The notes below the pieces were generated by a model. The model searched no databases. It was not told the DNA's origin and saw only the letters and a program-made list of their open reading frames with translations. Shown piece after piece: positions 22,592 through 30,613 of a stretch of 32,352 nt of DNA (the first letter of the stretch is position 1; the number at the start of each line of letters is the position of its first letter). Source of the stretch: Streptomyces sparsogenes (GTDB lineage Bacteria > Actinomycetota > Actinomycetes > Streptomycetales > Streptomycetaceae); assembly GCF_001704635.1 (NCBI RefSeq), contig NZ_MAXF01000063.1, positions 1 to 32,352 of the forward strand. Direction: 5' to 3'. The position numbers and the translations under genes were made by a program.

Positions 22592-22610
22592 TAACGGAGT
22601 GACTACGTAA
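22592..22610. promoter_or_regulatory. Imperfect 19-bp palindrome upstream of the PLP/MFS operon
   Basis: TAACGGAGT-G-ACTACGTAA: arms match at 7 of 9 positions. It sits in the only AT-rich patch of the area (22585-22622), just upstream of the first minus-strand gene of the operon. Size and symmetry fit a dimeric repressor site (TetR, MarR or metal-sensor type). No regulator gene is adjacent except the XRE protein 4 kb away. Confidence 0.4.
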
Positions 22611-22625
22611 AGTTCTTGTTAGGTG

Positions 22626-22710
22626 GTCGGCTTCGGAAAGCCGACGGCCCCCGCCGGGGGGATCGGCGGGGGCGGTCGGTGCGGGAAGCCGGGGGGAGGC
22701 GGCTCCCCGG
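22626..22710. terminator. Cluster of three hairpins after the DUF4232 gene
   Basis: Hairpins: GTCGGCTT/AAGCCGAC (22626-22645), GCCCCCGCC/GGCGGGGGC (22647-22673), and CCGGGG...CTCCCCGG with a 2-base bulge (22689-22710). They lie beyond the 3' end of the minus-strand lipoprotein gene (stop at 22740) and separate it from the promoter of the PLP/MFS operon. Confidence 0.7.
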
Positions 22711-22739
22711 GTCAGGGAGGACCCTCGGGGCGACGGTCG

Positions 22740-23519
22740 TCAGTCGAGGGCGTTGGACAGGTCGCTCTGCCAGTACGTGACCTGGGCGGTGCTGTCGAGG
22801 TAGAGGGAGCCGCCGGGCAGTTCCACCGACTTGGAGTCGTCGGAGTCCTGGAGGTAGACCTTCAGGGAGGTGGCCTTGTAGCCGTGCTTGCCGGAGCCGT
22901 CGGCGGCGGAGAGGCGGATGCCCGCGTACGCGGTCTCACCGGGGGCGAGGGTGACGACGGCCTGGGGCTTGGTGGCCTCGTTCACCGGGATGGGGGCCTG
23001 GGCGTCGTTGAAGTTCAGGATGGGGTAGCCGACGACATTGCAGTCCACGCCGGCGTGGCTGTTGACCTCGAGCACGGCGTAGTTGAGGGGGCGCTTGACC
23101 GTCTTGACGCCGATCGACAGCTTGTTGATGTCGCAGGGGCCGATCTCCTGCTCGGAGTTGTCGGAGCCGCTGGAGCCGCCGGAGCCGTTCGAGTGGCTGG
23201 AGCCCGCCGAGCCGCTGGAGTTGGCGGCACCGCTCTTCTCGCCGCCGCCCTTCTCCGTACCGCCCTTCTCCGTACCGCCGTTCCCGCTGCCGCCCTTGTC
23301 GGAGCCGCCCTGCGGGGACCCGGCCTCGCTGCCGCCCTGGGAACCGGACGCCTCGTCGGCCGGGGCCGAGTTGGCGGTGTCCGCCTTGCCCTCGCTCTTG
23401 GTGCCGGTGCCCTCGCCGCTGTTGCACGCGGTGAGGGTGAGGGCGGCGACGGCGGTCAGGCCTGCGGCGGCGAGGCGCAGGGTGCGGGCGCGGCGGGCGG
23501 TGACGGTGGTGATCGACAT
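22740..23519 (-). CDS. DUF4232 lipoprotein
   Basis: 259 aa secreted lipoprotein. Signal peptide with lipobox LTLTAC (Cys at about 32), followed by a long Gly/Ser/Lys low-complexity spacer (33-125; repeats such as GGTEKGGTEKGGGEK and GSSHSNGSGGSSGS) and a C-terminal DUF4232 beta-sandwich (126-259: CDINKLSIGVKTV, NYAVLEVNSHAGVDCNVVGYP). The domain has a Cys pair (CDIN and DCNVV) probably disulfide-linked. It is tethered on the outer face of the membrane; the spacer can carry the domain through the wall. Function of DUF4232 is unknown. ATG 23519; the upstream CCGGGGGGGGAACC run gives a weak ribosome site. Core Streptomyces gene flanking the accessory block. Confidence 0.9.
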   Translation of the reverse strand: MSITTVTARRARTLRLAAAGLTAVAALTLTACNSGEGTGTKSEGKADTANSAPADEASGSQGGSEAGSPQGGSDKGGSGNGGTEKGGTEKGGGEKSGAANSSGSAGSSHSNGSGGSSGSDNSEQEIGPCDINKLSIGVKTVKRPLNYAVLEVNSHAGVDCNVVGYPILNFNDAQAPIPVNEATKPQAVVTLAPGETAYAGIRLSAADGSGKHGYKATSLKVYLQDSDDSKSVELPGGSLYLDSTAQVTYWQSDLSNALD

Positions 23520-23661
23520 GGTGGGTTCCCCCCCGGGGAGACGTGGCCGTTTCCGGTGCGTTTTCCGGTACGGCTCCAGCCTGTCCTCACCCGCTGGTGT
23601 TCCACTGCCGTGCGGCTGGTGCCCGGCCGCCCGCCGCTAACGCCCGGCTAACGCCCCGTCG

Positions 23662-25701
23662 TCACCGCCCCTCCTGACGGTCTTTCCCGTCCCCGCTGTC
23701 CTGGGCGAAGAGCTTCACCAGGTCGCTCATCACATAGCGGTTGGTGGCCTCCTCGTCCAGCAGATGCACCTCCGCCAGCCGCTCCAGGCCGTCCTGGATG
23801 AGCTCGGGATCCGCCCCGGCCAGCGCGGCGGCCTCCGCCGTGTTGACCTCCCGGGCGAAGCCGGTGCCCAGGGTGCGCAGCAGCCGGGCGTCGTCGGCGG
23901 ACAGCCTGGTCACCGAGTTCCGCAGCGCGGCCGCGACCCCGGCGTCCTCCGCCGACAGCAGCGTGAGCCGCCGCCGCTCGTCGCGGAGCGCCGTGGCCAG
24001 GCGGGCCAGTCGCCAGCGCGGCCGGGCCAGCAGCTGTGCGGAGGCGGCGCGCAGCGCGAGCGGCAGCCCGTCGCACAGGGCCACCAGCTCGTGGGCGGCC
24101 TCCGGGTCCTCGGCGACCCGGTCGGGGCCGAGGAGGGCGCCGAGCAGGGCCACCCCGTCCTCGGGGCCGAGCGCGTGCAGCCTTACGGGGCGGGCGGCGT
24201 CGGTGGCGATGAGCCCGTCGAGCCGGCTGCGGCTGGTGACCAGGGTGGCGGACCGGGGGCCGCCGGGCAGGAGCGGACGCACCTGTGCCGAGCTGCGGGC
24301 GTTGTCGAGCACCACCAGCAGCCGGCGGTCCGCCACGAGCGACCGGTACAGGGCGCCGGCCGCCTCCGGGGAGGACGGGATGCGGTCCGCGGGTGTCCCT
24401 AAGGCGAGCAGGAATTCGCGCAGCACCTCGGCGGGGGCCGCCTCCTCGCCGCCGCTGAAGCCGCGCAGATCCACGAAGAGCCGCCCGTCGGGGAAGGCCT
24501 CCGCGTGGGCGTGGCCCCAGTACACGGCCAGACCCGTCTTGCCGACCCCGGCGGGGCCGGTGACGAGCGTGATGCCGCCTTCCGGGGGGAGGCCGACGGG
24601 GGCGGGGCCGCCGGGTTCCGCGGCGGGCAGGGCGAGCCGGGTAAGCACGGCCAGCTCCCGGTCGCGGCCGAGGAAGCCGGCCGGGGGCCGGGGGAGGAGC
24701 TGCGGCCCGGGGGCGGGCGCGGCTGTCTGCGGGGCCGCCTGGTGGGGGGCCGCCTGCGGAGGGACGGCGGTGGGCCGGCCCTGGGCCTCGCCGTGGGCCT
24801 GCGGATGAGCCGGGGCCTGCGGATGAGCCTGGCCCTGGGCCTCGGCCTGGGGATGAGCCTGGGCGGGGGCGCCGGGGCGGCCCCGGTCCGGGAACTCCGT
24901 GAACTCCGGGAAGGCGTTCGCCGCGGTGGGCTCGGCGGCGGCGCGCGGGGCCGCGGCCGTCGGGGCGGCCCGCAGGATCTCCTCGTACGCGGCGCGCAGC
25001 CGCTCCCCGGGGTCCACCCCCAGGTCGTCGGCGAGGAGCTGCCGGGTGCGGTGGTACCAGGCGATCGCGTCCGACTGCCGTCCGATGCGGTACAGCGCCA
25101 GCATCAGGGCCGCGATGAGCCCTTCGCGCAGCGGGTTGGCCACGGCCACCGGGTGGAGCACGTCGGCCGCCTTCTCGTACTGGCCGAGCACCCCGTGGGC
25201 GCGCGCCAGCGCCTCGACGGCGGCCAGCCGCCGCTCCTCCAGGGCGTGGGCCGCGGCGGCGAACGGCGGGCTGGCCACCGTGCCGGTGAGGGCCGGGCCG
25301 CGCCACAGGTCCAGGGCGTGGCGCAGCAGCTCCACGGCCTCCTCGGGGGCGACCTCGGGGCGGGCCCGGTAGAGCAGCTCGGAGAAGCGCTGGGCGTCGA
25401 CGAGCCGTTCGGGCAGGCGCAGCTGGTAGGCGGAGCCGTGGGTGGTCAGCTCGACGCCGTGGGCGTCGGCGCCCGCCTCGGCGAGCGTGGCGCGCAGCCG
25501 GGAGACATGGCCCTGGATGACGGTGCGGGCGTGGGCGGGCGGCTCCTCCTCCCACAGGCAGGAGATCAGCTGCTCGACGGGGACGGCGGAGTTGGGCCGC
25601 AGGAGCAGCATGGCGAGCACGCTGCGGCGTTTCACCGGGCCCAGGGCGAGCTCTTCCGTTCCGGTGGTGACGGCGACCGTACCGAGCAGACAGAAGTGCA
25701 A
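23662..25701 (-). CDS. AfsR/SARP-family regulator (BTAD + NB-ARC), TTG start
   Basis: 679 aa. An N-terminal OmpR-type DNA-binding domain (about 1-95) and BTAD (about 100-245) are followed by an Ala/Gln/His/Pro-rich linker (250-335, with repeats such as QAHPQAEAQGQAHPQ). Then comes an NB-ARC ATPase with Walker A GPAGVGKT (382-389), Walker B LLVVLDNA (461-468), the GLPLAL motif, and a winged-helix end. It stops there: the TPR sensor of full AfsR (about 990 aa) is absent. SARPs activate antibiotic clusters by binding repeats near -35; the NB-ARC part gates activity. The start is TTG 25701, with GGAGGG inside the end of the aminopeptidase gene and only one base between that gene's TGA and the TTG, so it is translationally coupled to it. 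Confidence 0.9.
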   Translation of the reverse strand: MHFCLLGTVAVTTGTEELALGPVKRRSVLAMLLLRPNSAVPVEQLISCLWEEEPPAHARTVIQGHVSRLRATLAEAGADAHGVELTTHGSAYQLRLPERLVDAQRFSELLYRARPEVAPEEAVELLRHALDLWRGPALTGTVASPPFAAAAHALEERRLAAVEALARAHGVLGQYEKAADVLHPVAVANPLREGLIAALMLALYRIGRQSDAIAWYHRTRQLLADDLGVDPGERLRAAYEEILRAAPTAAAPRAAAEPTAANAFPEFTEFPDRGRPGAPAQAHPQAEAQGQAHPQAPAHPQAHGEAQGRPTAVPPQAAPHQAAPQTAAPAPGPQLLPRPPAGFLGRDRELAVLTRLALPAAEPGGPAPVGLPPEGGITLVTGPAGVGKTGLAVYWGHAHAEAFPDGRLFVDLRGFSGGEEAAPAEVLREFLLALGTPADRIPSSPEAAGALYRSLVADRRLLVVLDNARSSAQVRPLLPGGPRSATLVTSRSRLDGLIATDAARPVRLHALGPEDGVALLGALLGPDRVAEDPEAAHELVALCDGLPLALRAASAQLLARPRWRLARLATALRDERRRLTLLSAEDAGVAAALRNSVTRLSADDARLLRTLGTGFAREVNTAEAAALAGADPELIQDGLERLAEVHLLDEEATNRYVMSDLVKLFAQDSGDGKDRQEGR

Positions 25702-25702
25702 C

Positions 25703-26995
25703 TCAGCCCTCCAGGAAGGAGGTCATGGCCTTGGCGAGCAGCTGGGGGTCCTGGGCGCCGCACAGTTCGCGGGCCGAGTGCATGGACAGGATGGCGACTC
25801 CGATGTCGACGGTGGCGATGCCGTGCCGGGCCGCGGTGATCGGCCCGATCGTGGTGCCGCACGGCATGGCGTTGTGGGAGACGAAGGTCTGCCAGGGCAC
25901 GCCCGCGCGCTCGCAGGCGGCGGCGAAGACGGCCCGGCCGCCGCCGTCGGTGGCGTACCGCTGGTTGACGTTGACCTTGAGGATCGGGCCGCCGTTGGGC
26001 ACCGGGTGGTGGCCGGGCTCGTGGCGCTCCGCGTAGTTGGGGTGGACGGCGTGGCCGGTGTCGGAGGACAGGCAGACCGTCCCGGCGAGGGCCCGGGCCT
26101 TGTCCTCGTACGTGCCGCCGCGGGCGAAGACCGAGCGCTCCAGCACATTGCCGAGCAGCGGGCCCTCGGCGCCGGTGTCGGACTGACTGCCGTTCTCCTC
26201 GTGGTCGAAGGCGGCGAGTACGGGGATGTACGGCAGGTCGGGGCGGGCGGAGACGGCGGCGAGCGCGGCGGTGCCGGCGTGGACGGACAGCAGGTTGTCC
26301 ATCCGGGGCCCGGCGACCAGCTCCCGGTCCCGGCCGAGGTAGGCGGGCGGCTCGACGCTGTGGGCCATCAGGTCCCAGCCGGTCACCTCGCCGGCCGGGA
26401 CCCCGGCCTCCTCGGCGACGAAGCGGATCAGGGCGCCCTCCTCGACGCCGCCGAGGCCCCAGATCGGGGTCATGTGGCGCTGCTTGTCGAGCTTGAGCCC
26501 CTCGGTGTTGACGGACCGGTCGAGGTGGACGGCGAGCTGGGGGACGCGCAGCAGCGGCCGGTCGACGGCCACGAGGCGGTGGGTGCCGTCCCGGAGGGTG
26601 AGCCGCCCGGAGATGCCGAGGTCGCGGTCGAGCCAGGTGTTCAGCAGCGCGCCGCCGTAGATCTCGACGGCGATCTGCCGCCAGCCGTGCGCCCCGGTGT
26701 CCGGAATCGGCTTGACCCGCAGATTGGGAGAGTCGGTGTGAGCCCCCACAATCCGGTACGGAGTCGAGGGTCTCGCCCCCTCGGGCACGTACCAGGCGAT
26801 GATCGCGCCGCCCCGCAGGACGTACTTGCCGCCCGTCTCGCCGTCCCAGGCGGCGGTCTCCTCGACCTGCCGGAATCCCGCCTTCTCCAACCGCTCGGCG
26901 GCGCTCGCCACCGCGTGGTACGGCGATGGGGCGCCGGCGAGGAAGGACATCAGGTCGTCGGTATGGCCGCGGTCGAAGCTGGCGTGCGCGCTCAT
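25703..26995 (-). CDS. M18-family metallo-aminopeptidase
   Basis: 430 aa zinc aminopeptidase (DAP2/ApeB-like) that trims N-terminal residues, often acidic, from peptides in the cytoplasm. Metal-site motifs in order: AHTDSP (H86), PRMDNLLS (bridging Asp), FDHEENGS (catalytic Glu and ligand), LSSDTGHAVHPNY, and the C-terminal SMHSARELC (His). Length matches the family. The ATG has a TATGCT box six bases upstream and no ribosome site, so it is leaderless. The SARP regulator gene follows one base after its stop, an unusual operon partner for a housekeeping peptidase. Confidence 0.93.
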   Translation of the reverse strand: MSAHASFDRGHTDDLMSFLAGAPSPYHAVASAAERLEKAGFRQVEETAAWDGETGGKYVLRGGAIIAWYVPEGARPSTPYRIVGAHTDSPNLRVKPIPDTGAHGWRQIAVEIYGGALLNTWLDRDLGISGRLTLRDGTHRLVAVDRPLLRVPQLAVHLDRSVNTEGLKLDKQRHMTPIWGLGGVEEGALIRFVAEEAGVPAGEVTGWDLMAHSVEPPAYLGRDRELVAGPRMDNLLSVHAGTAALAAVSARPDLPYIPVLAAFDHEENGSQSDTGAEGPLLGNVLERSVFARGGTYEDKARALAGTVCLSSDTGHAVHPNYAERHEPGHHPVPNGGPILKVNVNQRYATDGGGRAVFAAACERAGVPWQTFVSHNAMPCGTTIGPITAARHGIATVDIGVAILSMHSARELCGAQDPQLLAKAMTSFLEG

Positions 26996-27001
26996 GTGAA
27001 C

Positions 27002-27007
27002 AGCATA
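27002..27007 (-). promoter_or_regulatory. -10 box (TATGCT), leaderless aminopeptidase operon
   Basis: On the minus strand TATGCT is followed by GTTCAC and then the ATG of the aminopeptidase, the spacing for a transcript that begins at the start codon. The SARP gene is probably driven from here too. Confidence 0.5.
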
Positions 27008-27224
27008 GATACGTGAACCGCCCGGGTCCGCCTCCGTTCCGGGCAGATGTGCGGGCAGATGTGGGCGTCGGGTGCGCGCGTGGTGGCGCGGGCGCTGCGC
27101 CTACTGGGCCTTCCGTGGGATCGCGCTGAGCCGATCAGATGAAGGACGGCCGTACGCCGATAGGGAGAACGTCATTCATCCCATATCCCTCATGACTGTG
27201 CACACCGCACTGAAGGGATACCGG

Positions 27225-28046
27225 ATGCGTGCTCTTCGTCACCTCCTCGTCGTCCTCGCGGCGCTGCTGCTGCTTTCCGCGGGCGCCCCGGTCATGGCGA
27301 TGCCGGGCACCCCGGCTCCCACCGCCGTACGGGCGGACACCAACCCCGTCGACGCTCCGGACCCCAAGGACCTGAAGGACCCGGACGACCTCGACAACCT
27401 CAACGATCTCAAAGACCCCAAGGACCCCAAGGACCTCAAGGACCCTGACGGCCCCGGCCGTCCGAACGGCCCGGACGGCCGGGAGCCCGTGCCGTGCCCG
27501 ACCACGGACCGGGTGGGGGCCAACACCCCTCCGCCGCCTCCGTGGCAGAAGTACTACCAGGACGACTGGCGGCTGGGCCCCGCGCAGCTCCCCCGCACCG
27601 GGCCGATCGCCCGGATGCTCGAGGGCTACGAGCGCCTTGACCACATGTCGTCCGCCGAGTTCCTCGCCTGCTACTGGGACGACGACACCTCCGGCTGGTG
27701 GTTCCCCTCCCCCGACGGCTGGGTCCTCATCAACGGGACGCCGCTGCACGTGACCGTCACCCTCCAGCCCGGGCAGAAGGTCGACCTCTTCGGAAGCGGC
27801 TTCGGCCACTTCCTCGCCCCGGCCGGTACGCCCTTCGCCGAGCGCGCCCTCCCGCCGAGCAGCCTCAACACCCTCGACCCGGCCTACCCGTACGGCTACC
27901 ACCTCTACGAGGTCGTGGAGCCCTTCCAGGTGGAGGCGGGGCCCATCAGGCCCTGGTTCGGTCAGCCGGGGATGGGACTGCAGTACCTCACCACTCCCTC
28001 GATCCCCCAACTCGTCGCCGCCGGTAAGCTCCGGTCCCTCAACTGA
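27225..28046 (+). CDS. Secreted TNT-domain protein (NAD glycohydrolase toxin family), variant active site
   Basis: 273 aa. A signal peptide (1-26, cut near VMAMP) is followed by a spacer of Asp/Pro/Lys/Leu repeats (DPKDLKDPDDLDNL and similar, 46-75), then a TNT domain (about 105-262). Recognisable phrases: LPRTGPIARMLEGYERLD, FLAPAGTPFAERALPPSSLN, and GPIRPWFGQPGMGLQY with the catalytic-type Gln (Q247). TNT domains hydrolyse NAD+ (as in M. tuberculosis CpnT). In most members the first motif is D-R-F/Y-G; here it is VDLFGSGFGHF (D187-L188-F189-G190), so the Arg is Leu, and the Tyr eight residues on is Phe (F196). ATG 27225 has AAGGG nine bases upstream. The next gene is a probable immunity protein. 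Activity is therefore uncertain. Confidence 0.85.
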   Translation: MRALRHLLVVLAALLLLSAGAPVMAMPGTPAPTAVRADTNPVDAPDPKDLKDPDDLDNLNDLKDPKDPKDLKDPDGPGRPNGPDGREPVPCPTTDRVGANTPPPPPWQKYYQDDWRLGPAQLPRTGPIARMLEGYERLDHMSSAEFLACYWDDDTSGWWFPSPDGWVLINGTPLHVTVTLQPGQKVDLFGSGFGHFLAPAGTPFAERALPPSSLNTLDPAYPYGYHLYEVVEPFQVEAGPIRPWFGQPGMGLQYLTTPSIPQLVAAGKLRSLN

Positions 28047-28102
28047 CCGGCCGGGGCGGGCCGTCAAAGGCGGCGCAGCCCGGGCGGAGAAGGGACGGCG
28101 CG

Positions 28103-28558
28103 GTGGACAGGCGGGAACTCGTCCGGGCCCTGCGCGCCGACCGGGTCCCCGACGCCCTCTACGACATCCCGGGGGTGCACGACATCCCGGTGCAGCCGGA
28201 CGCGTACTACTTCCTGCGGCCCGCGAGGGGCGGGTGGGAGGTGGGGCTGCGTGAGCGCTCGCGGGACCGGGACACGAGCTGGTTCGGCACGGAGGACGCG
28301 GCGTGCCGCGAGCTGCGGGCGAAGCTGACCGCGCTCCCGCCACCCCCCGGCGGCGGCCGGGAGCGCGTGGAGGACGTCCTCGCGCACGGCGAGGAGATCC
28401 GGCGGAGCGCCTGGCGGGACTTCGAGCGCGCCCTGCGGGAGCGGGGCGCGCAGGACGGCGGGAGCGGGCCCGGCGGGAAGCAGGACGGCGCAAGCGGGCC
28501 CGGCGCGGACGGCGGCGGCCGGCGGAACGGCGGGGACGGGCCCGGCGCGGGGCGGTGA
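28103..28558 (+). CDS. Probable immunity partner of the TNT protein
   Basis: 151 aa, cytoplasmic (no signal or TM). The conserved part is residues 1-75 (LVRALRADRVPDALYDIPGV, then PDAYYFLRPARGGWEVGL and FGTEDAACRELRAKL), a small alpha/beta domain of the kind often found directly after TNT genes in actinomycetes; in M. tuberculosis the IFT antitoxin gene follows cpnT in the same way. The last 40 residues are Gly/Asp/Arg-rich low complexity (QDGGSGPGGKQDGASGPG). GTG 28103 is preceded by GGAGAAGGGA. It lies 56 bases after the TNT stop on the same strand, so probably co-transcribed. Role as NADase inhibitor is inferred from position and domain resemblance. Confidence 0.75.
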   Translation: MDRRELVRALRADRVPDALYDIPGVHDIPVQPDAYYFLRPARGGWEVGLRERSRDRDTSWFGTEDAACRELRAKLTALPPPPGGGRERVEDVLAHGEEIRRSAWRDFERALRERGAQDGGSGPGGKQDGASGPGADGGGRRNGGDGPGAGR

Positions 28559-28562
28559 AGGC

Positions 28563-28600
28563 ACCGGGCCGGGCACCCCGTACGGGGCACCCGGCTCGGT
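28563..28600. terminator. Bidirectional hairpin between TNT/immunity pair and acyl-CoA dehydrogenase gene
   Basis: Outer arms 28563-28573 and 28590-28600 pair over 11 bases with one G-T wobble; inside them CCCCGTACGGGG (28576-28587) forms a second perfect stem. It lies between two convergent units. Confidence 0.75.
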
Positions 28601-28628
28601 CAGCGGGATCAGAGGCGGGCGGGCGCGC

Positions 28629-30455
28629 TCAGAACGCCGCCTCGTCCAGGTCCATCAGGGAGCCGTCGACCGACTCCGCCACCGCGCGCTGGACCGCGAC
28701 GCCCGGCAGCACCTCCTGGGCGAAGAACTTCGCGGCCGCGATCTTGCCCGCGTAGAAGGACTTGTCCTTGGCGGAGGCGCCGGGCAGCTTGTCGGCGGCG
28801 ATCGCCGCGCCCTTGGTCAGCAGGTAGCCGATGAAGACGTCACCGGAGGCGAGCAGCAGCCGGGTGGCGTTGAGGCCGACCTTGTAGATGGAGGTGACGT
28901 CCTGCTCCGTGGCGGCGAGGTCGGTGAGCATGGCGCCCACCAGCCCCTCCAGGTCCGCGGCGGCCTTGGCGAGCGCGTCGCGGGTGGCGGCGAGCTCCTC
29001 CCCGCCGCCGGCCTCGGCCAGGAACTTCTTGATCTCCTCGGAGATGGTGGTCAGCGCCTTGCCCTGGTCGCGGACGATCTTCCGGAAGAAGTAGTCCTGG
29101 CCCTGGATGGCGGTGGTGCCCTCGTAGAGGGTGTCGATCTTGGCGTCCCGGATGTACTGCTCCAGCGGGTACTCCTGGAGGTAGCCGGAGCCGCCGATGG
29201 TCTGGAGGGACTGCGCCAGCTGCTCGTACGCCTTCTCCGAGCCGTAGCCCTTCACGATGGGCAGCAGCAGGTCGTTGAGGGCGTGGGCGGCGGAGGCGTC
29301 CTCGCCGGCGGCCTCCAGGGTCTGGATCTCGTCCTGGACGGAGGCGGTGTAGAGGACGAGCGAGCGCAGGCCCTCCGCGTACGCCTTCTGGGCCATCAGG
29401 GAGCGGCGCACGTCCGGGTGGTGGGTGATGGTGACGCGCGGGGCGCTCTTGTCGGTGAAGGCGGCCAGGTCCGGGCCCTGGAAGCGCTCCTTGGCGTACT
29501 CCAGCGCGTTCAGATAGCCGGTGGACAGGGTGGCCATGGCCTTGGTGCCGACCATCATCCGCGCGAACTCGATGATCTTGAACATCTGGCGTATGCCGTC
29601 GTGCTTCTCACCGAGCAGCCAGCCCTTGGCCGGGCGGTCGGCGCCGAAGGTCAGCTCGCAGGTGTTGGAGACCCTCAGGCCCATCTTGTGCTCGACGTTG
29701 GTGGCGTAGACGCCGTTGCGCTCGCCCAGCTCGCCGGTCTCCCAGTCGAAGTCGTACTTGGGGACGATGAAGAGGGACAGCCCCTTGGTGCCGGGGCCCG
29801 CGCCCTCGGGGCGGGCCAGCACGAAGTGGATGATGTTCTCCGAGAGGTCGTGCTCACCGGAGGTGATGAACCGCTTCACGCCCTCGATGTGCCAGGAGCC
29901 GTCCTCCTGCCGGACCGCCTTGGTGCGGCCGGCGCCCACGTCCGAGCCCGCGTCCGGCTCGGTGAGCACCATGGTGGCGCCCCACTGCCGGTCCACGATC
30001 TGCCGGGCGATGGCCAGCTGCTCCTCGGTGCCCTCGTCGTAGAGCACCCCGGCGAAGGCGGGGCCGCAGGCGTACATCCAGATCGGGGTGTTGGAGCCGA
30101 GGATCTGCTCCGCGCAGGCCCACAGCAGCGAGCGCGGGCAGGCGGTGCCGCCGAGGTCCTCGGGGACGCCCAGGCGCCACCACTCGGCGTCCATGTACGC
30201 CTGGTAGCTCTTCTTGAAGGACTCGGGCAGCGGCGCGGTGTGGGTCTTCGGGTCGAAGACCGGCGGGTTCCGGTCGGAGTCGGCGTAGCTTTCGGCCAGC
30301 TCGTTCTCGGACAGCCGGGAGATCTCGGAGAGCACGCTCTTGGCGGTCTCGACGTCCATCTCCTCGAACGGGCCCGTGCCGTACAGCTTGTCGCGCCCGA
30401 GCACCTCGAAGAGGTTGAACTCGATGTCGCGGAGATTCGACTTGTAGTGCCCCAT
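28629..30455 (-). CDS. Large acyl-CoA dehydrogenase (long-chain type)
   Basis: 608 aa flavoenzyme that makes the 2,3-double bond of acyl-CoA in the first step of beta-oxidation. Motifs: [13 protein letters not shown] (FAD/substrate region), FITSGEHD, and the C-terminal [14 protein letters not shown] with the catalytic-base Glu position. At about 600 residues it is the extended form with an extra C-terminal helical domain (about 480-608), as in very-long-chain and FadE5-type enzymes. ATG 30455 ([20 protein letters not shown]) matches the family start and has GGAG upstream; the open frame further out is not supported. Its promoter region has two palindromes. It is near pirin, reported to inhibit a long-chain acyl-CoA dehydrogenase in Streptomyces. 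Confidence 0.93.
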   Translation of the reverse strand: MGHYKSNLRDIEFNLFEVLGRDKLYGTGPFEEMDVETAKSVLSEISRLSENELAESYADSDRNPPVFDPKTHTAPLPESFKKSYQAYMDAEWWRLGVPEDLGGTACPRSLLWACAEQILGSNTPIWMYACGPAFAGVLYDEGTEEQLAIARQIVDRQWGATMVLTEPDAGSDVGAGRTKAVRQEDGSWHIEGVKRFITSGEHDLSENIIHFVLARPEGAGPGTKGLSLFIVPKYDFDWETGELGERNGVYATNVEHKMGLRVSNTCELTFGADRPAKGWLLGEKHDGIRQMFKIIEFARMMVGTKAMATLSTGYLNALEYAKERFQGPDLAAFTDKSAPRVTITHHPDVRRSLMAQKAYAEGLRSLVLYTASVQDEIQTLEAAGEDASAAHALNDLLLPIVKGYGSEKAYEQLAQSLQTIGGSGYLQEYPLEQYIRDAKIDTLYEGTTAIQGQDYFFRKIVRDQGKALTTISEEIKKFLAEAGGGEELAATRDALAKAAADLEGLVGAMLTDLAATEQDVTSIYKVGLNATRLLLASGDVFIGYLLTKGAAIAADKLPGASAKDKSFYAGKIAAAKFFAQEVLPGVAVQRAVAESVDGSLMDLDEAAF

Positions 30456-30510
30456 GGCGAACGGCTCCGTAAGGCTCGGGAGGCGGGACCTCTTCAATGG
30501 CATCGCGTAT

Positions 30511-30545
30511 CGATCGGCCGATCGCCATGATGCTACCCGTGGGTA
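30511..30545. promoter_or_regulatory. Two palindromes in the acyl-CoA dehydrogenase promoter region
   Basis: CGATCGGCCGATCG (30511-30524) is a perfect 14-base palindrome. TACCC-GT-GGGTA (30534-30545) is a second dyad next to it. On the minus strand TTGCCC and TAGCAT, 15 bases apart, could be the -35/-10 pair with the second dyad between them. These could be sites for a fatty-acid-responsive repressor, but no regulator is identified here. Confidence 0.4.
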
Positions 30546-30600
30546 ATAAAGGGCAACCCTCAAACGGGCAACTGTGACTCACCATGCTTCGGCGACTCAG

Positions 30601-30606
30601 TACGCT
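30601..30606 (+). promoter_or_regulatory. -10 box (TACGCT), leaderless SseB-family gene
   Basis: TACGCT is seven bases before ATG 30614 and no ribosome site intervenes, consistent with a leaderless transcript. The longer open frame from 30584 would begin upstream of this box. Confidence 0.45.
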
Positions 30607-30613
30607 TCTGCGC

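Noticed and set aside
24760..24870. Repeats in the SARP gene as a CRISPR-like or mobile array
   Set aside because: They are in-frame Ala/Gln/His/Pro linker repeats without unique spacers.
27030..27080. Direct repeat GGGCAGATGTG x2 as an operator
   Set aside because: Two 11-12 base copies, 13 bases apart, but far from any start codon (about 150 bases before the TNT gene) and with no dyad; noted as chance-level.
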